Program-made: the position numbers and the translations under genes
NCBI RefSeq assembly: GCF_000148545.1
Contig: NZ_AEDV01000089.1
Coordinates: 1 to 49,566 of the forward strand
DNA: 49,566 nt
Source of the DNA: Streptococcus mitis SK597
GTDB taxonomy: Bacteria; Bacillota; Bacilli; Lactobacillales; Streptococcaceae
Reading direction: 5' to 3'
Notes under the pieces: generated by a model
Told to the model about the DNA's origin: nothing
Databases searched by the model: none
Seen by the model: the letters and a program-made list of their open reading frames with translations, nothing else
Shown here: one piece after another, positions 44,848-49,566 of the stretch
How the letters are laid out: each line of letters begins with the position of its first letter
Numbering within the stretch: the first letter of the stretch is position 1

Positions 44848-45291
44848 TTACTCATCGATATCAATCACTTCTATATCATCATTTTCTTTCAACATAGCAA
44901 CAACATTAATTAATGGCAACCTATATTGAGGATATATATTGCTTTTTCCACTAATATCACTTACTAAACTTCTTAAATAAGGAAATAGTATAGCAATTGC
45001 ATTTGTCGTTAATAACGATTTTGCTTCCTCACTCTTTATATTCCCTTCATATTCAAAAATGCCCATCAAAGATACTCGAATAATAAAGGGACATTCAGAA
45101 TTATCTTCTCTCCCACAAATTACCGATAAACTCACTGCCGCATTTGTCTGAGAAATTTGAACTTTGGACTTTATATTGAAATCAACATCCAGTTTTTCTG
45201 CATCAAAATCATAATTAGAGTTTTGCTCATAGTGCAACTCTGTAACCATGTAGTTACTAAAAGTAATTTTAGCTCTATAATCATCCATCAC
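44848..45291 (-). CDS. SecB-like chaperone (CmdC-like)
   Basis: A 147-residue protein with the SecB signature near its end: AIAILFPYLRSLVSDISGKSN followed by YPQYRLPLINVVAML. These align with the ILFPYxR and FPQxxxxPxN blocks of E. coli SecB. Streptococci do not use SecB for general export; Gram-positive and mycobacterial SecB-like proteins are typically chaperones dedicated to an antitoxin (TAC systems). The start is GTG at 45291, overlapping the TGA of the gene before (GTGA), with AGGAG seven bases upstream; ATG at 45288 is an alternative. Third gene of the cassette. Confidence 0.88.
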   Translation of the reverse strand: MMDDYRAKITFSNYMVTELHYEQNSNYDFDAEKLDVDFNIKSKVQISQTNAAVSLSVICGREDNSECPFIIRVSLMGIFEYEGNIKSEEAKSLLTTNAIAILFPYLRSLVSDISGKSNIYPQYRLPLINVVAMLKENDDIEVIDIDE

Positions 45292-45509
45292 GCAACCTCT
45301 CCTAAACTCTTATTAATAGAAATAGTAGAGAAAGTATTATTTTTAAAAGAATAATAATCTACAGAAGCTGTACTAGAAGAGGAATACTGTACGGAAATAT
45401 TCTCAATAACTGGTAAATTATTTTCATAAGGTAGAGAAAGTTCCTCTTCAGTGAAATTTACTTTATCTAAGTCAAAGAAACTTTTTAAATTCATTCCCTG
45501 TATTGCCAT
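45288..45509 (-). CDS. Small orphan protein, putative antitoxin (CmdA-like position)
   Basis: A 73-residue protein I cannot assign by sequence. It is Ser/Asn-rich with an acidic patch (FTEEELSLP) and no helix-turn-helix, and its C-terminus looks extended (YSFKNNTFSTISINKSLG). It sits between the ADP-ribosyltransferase-like gene (38-base overlap) and the SecB-like gene (4-base overlap). That position and size fit an antitoxin whose tail is bound by the chaperone. AAGGAGTTAATA precedes the ATG at 45509, the strongest ribosome site in the cassette, consistent with higher antitoxin output. Confidence 0.75.
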   Translation of the reverse strand: MAIQGMNLKSFFDLDKVNFTEEELSLPYENNLPVIENISVQYSSSSTASVDYYSFKNNTFSTISINKSLGEVA

Positions 45510-46095
45510 TATTAACTCCTTTTATCTTTATACAACCTGTGTCACGAACACACAACTCTGTACCATTTGGAAAATTACTAATTTCTCCGTTTAAAATAGT
45601 TACAGTATTTTTGCTAACAACCTTAATTCTTGTTTGGGAACCGCACTGCTCATGAATCTTGCTAATAAATAATTCCATCATTATTCCATCATAATTTTTC
45701 CGCTTGAATGAGCCATCCTGTTTTAACCGTCGTTTTATTTTTTCTCGCTCATGCTCATGCTTATCCTTAAAGCTATAAAACAATTCCAAATTATCCGATA
45801 AATCCATATCCAGAAAATTATCAGAGGAAACAGTAATATTAGCTTCAAGAACTTCAATAGAACATTTTTGTTTTTGGGCAACTTTGTCTTTATAATGGTA
45901 AGCATAACTAAACGCCATTTTTCGCCCAGAACCATTTTCTTCACGAAAATCTTGAAAAAAATACACACCTTCCCCTAAATCATTTGGATTTCTTAAATCA
46001 GGTTTTGACCAATCAATTTTAGATACTTTAAAACCTGCTCGCCTAATTTGGTTTGCATTTTGTTGTGTGGTTCCATGAAAACCTGTAAGTTCCAA
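45472..46095 (-). CDS. PARP/ADP-ribosyltransferase-like protein, putative toxin (CmdT-like)
   Basis: A 207-residue protein resembling the PARP fold. HGT with His7 (GFHGTTQQNANQIRRAGF), then a DLGEGVYFF motif with Tyr45, then AFSYAYHY at 61-68 correspond to the HG, GxGxYF and SxxYA blocks of ADP-ribosyltransferases; a Glu near 141 or 149 may complete the H-Y-E set. I start at TTG (46095) with GGAGG five bases upstream, because the promoter -10 (TATAAT, 46117-46112) excludes the first upstream ATG (46113); an ATG at 46107 is possible only as a leaderless start. It is the first gene of a cassette with a small orphan protein and a SecB-like chaperone. Confidence 0.8.
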   Translation of the reverse strand: MELTGFHGTTQQNANQIRRAGFKVSKIDWSKPDLRNPNDLGEGVYFFQDFREENGSGRKMAFSYAYHYKDKVAQKQKCSIEVLEANITVSSDNFLDMDLSDNLELFYSFKDKHEHEREKIKRRLKQDGSFKRKNYDGIMMELFISKIHEQCGSQTRIKVVSKNTVTILNGEISNFPNGTELCVRDTGCIKIKGVNNGNTGNEFKKFL

Positions 46096-46111
46096 AACAT
46101 CCTCCATAACC

Positions 46112-46140
46112 ATTATATAAAAACATCCCGTAATAATCAA
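46112..46140 (-). promoter_or_regulatory. Promoter of the CmdTAC-like cassette
   Basis: Read leftward: -35 TTGATT (46140-46135), 17 bases, then -10 TATAAT (46117-46112). No terminator is seen after thrC, so read-through from thrC is also possible. Confidence 0.75.
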
Positions 46141-46192
46141 ATAAGATATATTTTTAGGATACAATTTCTCTTAAAACAGCTTCTTTCATGTA

Positions 46193-47677
46193 CTACATTC
46201 TTAGATAAGCCTCAACCGCTACTTGCATGTCTGTTGCTGCAACAGTTGTCTTATGACGAACAGGAGCTGTTTCAAGCCCATCAACTGCTGGTGGCACTGC
46301 AACGCCTGAGATTTCATGTAATTGAGCCAAGGATTCAAAGTCGCCAAGCCCTGATTTTCCAGTTACAGCTTCTACTGCAACCACTGGGAACTTGTATGGA
46401 CTCGCTGTTGAAGCAATCACTGTCTTAGTCACATCGCCAGTAGCCGCTTGGTATTTCTTATAAACTGCTGAAGCAACTGCCGTATGTGGGTCCTCGATAT
46501 AATAATCTGACTCATAAACACGCTTGATTTCTGCTGCCGTTTCTTCCTCAGTCGCATATTCAGCTGCAAAGAGGTTAAGAATCTCTGCATCAAAGTCTGT
46601 CAACTCATATTGTCCTTGCTTGTTCAAGGCATTCATGAGTTCAGCTGTCTTAACCGCATCATTCCCCAAAAGATGGAAAATCAAACGCTCCAAGTTTGAA
46701 GATACCAAAATATCCATAGATGGACTAGTTGTTACCTTAAACTCACGTTTCTTATCATAAACACGTGTCTTGAAGAAGTCTGTCAAAACATTGTTGTCAT
46801 TTGAAGCACAGATCAATTTACCAACTGGTAAGCCGATTTGTTTGGCATAAAAGGCAGCCAAGATATTTCCAAAGTTTCCTGTCGGTACCGTGAAGTTAAC
46901 CTTTTCACCAGCTACAATCTCACCAGTTTTAACAAGCTGAGCGTAGGCATAAACATAGTAGACAATTTGTGGCACCAAACGGCCAATATTCATAGAGTTA
47001 GCCGATGAAAATTGCAACTTGTTGGCTGCCAACTTCTCACGAAGAACCACATCGTTAAACATATGCTTCACATTAGTTTGGGCATCATCAAAGTTACCAT
47101 CAATAGCGATAACATGAGTATTGTCGCCAGTCTGAGTGGTCATTTGCAACTCTTGAACCTTGCTGACACCATCCTTTGGATAAAAGACGATAATCTCAGT
47201 TCCAGGCACATCGGCAAATCCTGCCATAGCAGCTTTCCCCGTGTCACCAGATGTCGCTGTCAAGATGACAATCTTATTCTCCAAGCCATGTTTCTTAGCA
47301 GCTGTTGTCATAAAGTATGGCAAGATAGACAAGGCCATATTCTTAAAAGCAATTGTTGAACCATGGAACAGTTCCAAGTTGTATTGCCCATCCAGTTTCA
47401 CCAATGGTGCGATAGCTGGAGTATCAAATTTACTATCGTAGGCATTGTTGATACAGTAGTCCAACTCCTCAGTTGTAAAGTCATCTAAAAATGCTGACAA
47501 AACTAACTTAGCAACTTCCTGATAAGAAGCATCTTTCAATTTGTCAAAGTCCAAATCTACCTTTGGATAAGTAAGCGGTGTAAATAAACCACCGTCCGTC
47601 GCCAAACCTTGCAAAATAGCTTGGCTAGCAGTTACTGTATTTTTCGCATCACGCGTTGATTGATAAACTAATGTCAT
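46193..47677 (-). CDS. thrC: Threonine synthase
   Basis: A 494-residue PLP enzyme that converts O-phosphohomoserine to threonine. The N-terminal segment LVYQSTRDAKNTVTASQAILQGLATDGGLF and the PLP lysine motif HGSTIAFKNMALS (Lys112) define the long type; TATSGDTGKAAMAGF binds the phosphate. AAAGGATAGAGAGTA precedes the ATG at 47677. It has an extended -10 (TGATATAAT, 47717-47709). The downstream neighbour is the CmdTAC-like cassette, with no clear terminator between. Confidence 0.96.
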   Translation of the reverse strand: MTLVYQSTRDAKNTVTASQAILQGLATDGGLFTPLTYPKVDLDFDKLKDASYQEVAKLVLSAFLDDFTTEELDYCINNAYDSKFDTPAIAPLVKLDGQYNLELFHGSTIAFKNMALSILPYFMTTAAKKHGLENKIVILTATSGDTGKAAMAGFADVPGTEIIVFYPKDGVSKVQELQMTTQTGDNTHVIAIDGNFDDAQTNVKHMFNDVVLREKLAANKLQFSSANSMNIGRLVPQIVYYVYAYAQLVKTGEIVAGEKVNFTVPTGNFGNILAAFYAKQIGLPVGKLICASNDNNVLTDFFKTRVYDKKREFKVTTSPSMDILVSSNLERLIFHLLGNDAVKTAELMNALNKQGQYELTDFDAEILNLFAAEYATEEETAAEIKRVYESDYYIEDPHTAVASAVYKKYQAATGDVTKTVIASTASPYKFPVVAVEAVTGKSGLGDFESLAQLHEISGVAVPPAVDGLETAPVRHKTTVAATDMQVAVEAYLRM

Positions 47678-47708
47678 TACTCTCTATCCTTTATCTATAG
47701 TCTTTTCC

Positions 47709-47717
47709 ATTATATCA
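47709..47717 (-). promoter_or_regulatory. thrC extended -10 promoter
   Basis: TGATATAAT read leftward, about 30 bases before the thrC ATG, with a normal Shine-Dalgarno between. A weak hairpin TTCTC/GAGAA (47733-47751) just upstream may end the glutamate-cysteine-ligase-like gene. Confidence 0.65.
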
Positions 47718-47752
47718 TGATTTTTCAGAAAATTCTCCCCTTATAAGAGAAA

Positions 47753-49030
47753 TTATAGGCTCAATTCTTCTTTCAAAGGCTGTAAGTAGGTCATTTCTTG
47801 CTTATTTCTCATCTTCAGACCTTCCTCAGCTAACAGAAGTAAGTCTTTGGAAATTTCAATAATCGCAGTTTCTTCCTCATCTGTAAGCTTCTTCTTAGAA
47901 AATTGTCGTCTTAAAAACTTATAATTTCGTCCAAATTCTTTAAAGAAAGGTGCTGTTTCTAAGTAAGCTTCTAACTTATCTAAATTAACTAATAATCCCA
48001 AGTGAAAGGCGGCAGAAGCGAAGGTTTTATCTAGAGGCTGAGTACACACACTACGAAACTCAACTGTTCCGCGAGTCGTTAAGTCCTGGTATTGATAACT
48101 ACGATGGGTTTCAAAATCCTTCTCTTGAGGATAAATAAGCACCTCATCCCCATTAAGTGCATATGCTTGGATTTCAGGCGTAGCCAAATAGTCCCTTGCC
48201 TGAATCGGATAAAAATAATAGGTTTGTTCATCACGTTCCGCAGTAAAAATCGCAGAATGATTTAGATAGGCAAAAAAATCCTCATCATCATCAAAGAGTC
48301 TAGCATTGACACCGACATTCTCTGGATAGATGCCATGCATCGATTCTTCCCAGAAAATATCCCTTGCAATTTTCGTATCCCAATCAGCACCCGAAAACTC
48401 AGAGTTTGCAAATAAATAAGCCTTAGCTGCTTCAATTTGGGTAAAAGCATTAATCACCCGTAGGTAGTTAGACTTTGAAACATCCAGCTGGACCTGACTC
48501 CCGCAGATAAAAGCACCATATTCAGGGAAATGATGTAAGTCTGATTTAGTAATATTTCTACTCAAATTCAAATAATCCATCAACATCTGATAGCGTGGAT
48601 AAGCCACTGGACAATTCTCATTTTTATCCCAGTCAGGATGAATACCGCAGCCAACAATAGCATGGTTGGATTCGCCTAATTTTCTCTGAATTACATCCAT
48701 ATAATTATTAAAACGATTTTCGACCTCTTGAATTGTTTCAGCCTTACCAAATGCAAACTCAATCGTTGTATAGGAAACTTCAAATAAAATAGCATCTTGA
48801 CTTATAGGAGCCACTAACTGGATAGGATTCCCAAAATCATCTACCTTTTCTACAGTGAAATCCAAAGTGGAAACTAAATATCTGAATAAGTTCTTGATAA
48901 CTTCAACATTTGTAGCATCCCCTTCCAAGTTTACAACAGGATATTCCAACTCAATCCCGACAAACAATTCAGGATTTTCTTTAATATTTTTCAAATACCG
49001 ATGTTTTAATATATCGATAGAACGAGACAT
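47753..49030 (-). CDS. Glutamate-cysteine-ligase-like carboxylate-amine ligase
   Basis: A 425-residue soluble enzyme of the glutamate-cysteine ligase (GCS2/GshA-like) superfamily. The metal-binding VGIELEYP (about 24-31) is present, with FEVSYTTIEFAFG, VGCGIHPDW, HHFPEYGAFICGSQVQLDVS and TTRGTVEFRSVCTQPLD further along. The family joins glutamate or a related acid to an amine using ATP. No glutathione synthetase is nearby, so gamma-glutamylcysteine synthesis is only one possibility. AGGGAAGT precedes the ATG at 49030. It follows a tRNA cluster. Confidence 0.82.
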   Translation of the reverse strand: MSRSIDILKHRYLKNIKENPELFVGIELEYPVVNLEGDATNVEVIKNLFRYLVSTLDFTVEKVDDFGNPIQLVAPISQDAILFEVSYTTIEFAFGKAETIQEVENRFNNYMDVIQRKLGESNHAIVGCGIHPDWDKNENCPVAYPRYQMLMDYLNLSRNITKSDLHHFPEYGAFICGSQVQLDVSKSNYLRVINAFTQIEAAKAYLFANSEFSGADWDTKIARDIFWEESMHGIYPENVGVNARLFDDDEDFFAYLNHSAIFTAERDEQTYYFYPIQARDYLATPEIQAYALNGDEVLIYPQEKDFETHRSYQYQDLTTRGTVEFRSVCTQPLDKTFASAAFHLGLLVNLDKLEAYLETAPFFKEFGRNYKFLRRQFSKKKLTDEEETAIIEISKDLLLLAEEGLKMRNKQEMTYLQPLKEELSL

Positions 49031-49136
49031 ACTTCCCTACACTTTCATAATCTAAATAAAATTTGAATAACTATTATTATACCAAAAATAATATAAAAAG
49101 GAACGAAGATATACCACGTTCCTTAACTCTATACTA

Positions 49137-49220
49137 TACCGGCGGCCGGGGTCGAACCGGCACGTCCTTGCGGACACTGGATTTTGAGTCCAGCGCGTCT
49201 GCCAATTCCGCCACGCCGGC
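49137..49220 (-). tRNA. tRNA-Leu(CAA)
   Basis: 84 bases, cloverleaf with a long variable arm. Anticodon stem CTGGA/TCCAG with loop CTCAAAA gives anticodon CAA. Acceptor GCCGGCG pairs with CGCCGGT. The 3' CCA is not encoded. Confidence 0.95.
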
Positions 49221-49229
49221 AAATAGTAA

Positions 49230-49301
49230 CTGGGGTAGCTGGATTCGAACCAACGCATGAGGGAGTCAAAGTCCCTTGCCTTACCGCTTGGCTATACCCC
49301 A
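49230..49301 (-). tRNA. tRNA-Gln(TTG)
   Basis: 72 bases. Acceptor TGGGGTA pairs with TACCCCA; anticodon loop CTTTGAC gives TTG. TTCGAAT T-loop present. The 3' CCA is not encoded. Confidence 0.95.
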
Positions 49302-49314
49302 ATAATATAAAATA

Positions 49315-49388
49315 GGCGAGTGATGGGGATCGAACCCACGCATGCCAGAGCCACAATCTGGTGTGTTAACCACTTCACCACACCCGCC
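49315..49388 (-). tRNA. tRNA-His(GTG)
   Basis: 74 bases with the extra G-1 opposite discriminator C73 that histidyl-tRNA synthetase needs. Anticodon loop TTGTGGC gives GTG. A target of the tgt enzyme encoded in this window by anticodon type. Confidence 0.95.
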
Positions 49389-49401
49389 ATAATTCTATTA
49401 A

Positions 49402-49472
49402 CACGGGCAGTAGGAATTGAACCCACACTGAAGGTTTTGGAGACCTTAGTTCTACCTTTAAACTATGCCCGT
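49402..49472 (-). tRNA. tRNA-Trp(CCA)
   Basis: 71 bases. Acceptor ACGGGCA pairs with TGCCCGT; anticodon loop CTCCAAA gives CCA. The 3' CCA tail is not encoded. Confidence 0.95.
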
Positions 49473-49476
49473 AAAA

Positions 49477-49557
49477 TGGAAGGGGAGGGATTCGAACCCC
49501 CGAACCCGAAGGAGCGGATTTACAGTCCGCCGCGTTTAGCCTCTTCGCTACCCTTCC
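49477..49557 (-). tRNA. tRNA-Tyr(GTA)
   Basis: 81 bases with a long variable arm. Acceptor GGAAGGG pairs with CCCTTCC; anticodon loop CTGTAAA gives GTA. The cluster probably continues to the right of the window. Confidence 0.95.
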
Positions 49558-49566
49558 AAAATATAT

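Noticed and set aside
45735-45968. 77-residue open frame inside the ADP-ribosyltransferase-like gene
   Set aside because: It is Lys/Ile/Leu-rich, fully contained in another frame of a gene with clear motifs, and has no ribosome site.
46154-46189. 11-codon leftward frame (MKEAVLREIVS) between thrC and the cassette
   Set aside because: It is too short and has no ribosome site. It may be a scrap of a former neighbour, but this cannot be supported.
49052-49356. Open frames across the tRNA cluster (68, 65 and 75 residues)
   Set aside because: They run through tRNA-Leu, tRNA-Gln and tRNA-His genes and are not coding.

Overview
The window comes from a mitis-group Streptococcus, most likely S. pneumoniae or a very close relative such as S. 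mitis. The evidence is the gene order (rpmG-secE-nusG / pbp2A / gapA / adhE / tkt / ula operon / jag-yidC-rnpA / ackA / comG pilus operon / nagA / adr / tgt / pcp / thrC), two RUP repeats, low GC, and a ComX (TGCGAATA) promoter on the comG operon. Almost every gene is on the minus strand; only two coding genes (a RluD-type pseudouridine synthase and a DUF975 membrane protein) point right.

Layout. 1-5.4 kb: rpmG-secE-nusG, pbp2A divergent from the pseudouridine synthase, and gapA. 5.4-8.7 kb: an accessory-looking module with a two-gene ABC exporter, a RUP repeat and a TprA/PlcR-like regulator. 8.7-15 kb: adhE behind an operator-rich upstream region, a MORN-repeat protein, a low-molecular-weight phosphatase, yajC and transketolase. 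15-22.9 kb: a complete L-ascorbate regulon (ulaG, ulaR, ulaABCDEF). It imports and phosphorylates ascorbate and ends at D-xylulose 5-phosphate, a substrate of the adjacent transketolase. 22.9-28.7 kb: a hypothetical gene, jag, yidC, rnpA, ackA and two methyltransferases. 28.7-32.9 kb: comGA-GG, the competence pilus assembly operon, plus a DUF1033 gene. 33-39.6 kb: a zinc alcohol dehydrogenase, nagA, the peptidoglycan O-acetyltransferase adr, tgt and a DUF975 protein. 39.6-44.8 kb: pcp, a RUP, a MarR/DUF1304 pair, a LysM surface protein, a HAD phosphatase and a MATE exporter. 44.8-46.1 kb: a compact AT-rich three-gene cassette. 46.2-49.6 kb: thrC, a glutamate-cysteine-ligase-like enzyme and five tRNA genes (Leu, Gln, His, Trp, Tyr).

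The most interesting locus is the three-gene cassette at 44848-46095. It encodes a PARP/ADP-ribosyltransferase-like protein, a 73-residue orphan protein and a SecB-like chaperone, overlapping and behind one promoter. This is the composition and order of the CmdTAC toxin-antitoxin-chaperone phage-defence system, here in a streptococcus. The assignment rests on motifs and architecture only.

Other signals worth a second look: (a) a 45-bp element repeated at the same distance from the -10 boxes of ulaA and ulaG, a strong candidate UlaR operator; (b) five genes whose extended -10 box lies exactly six bases before the start codon, suggesting leaderless mRNAs; (c) nested perfect inverted repeats of a Rex-like half-site upstream of adhE; (d) a perfect 10-bp inverted repeat around the -35 box of transketolase; (e) candidate NagR, AdcR-like, CcpA and MarR sites.
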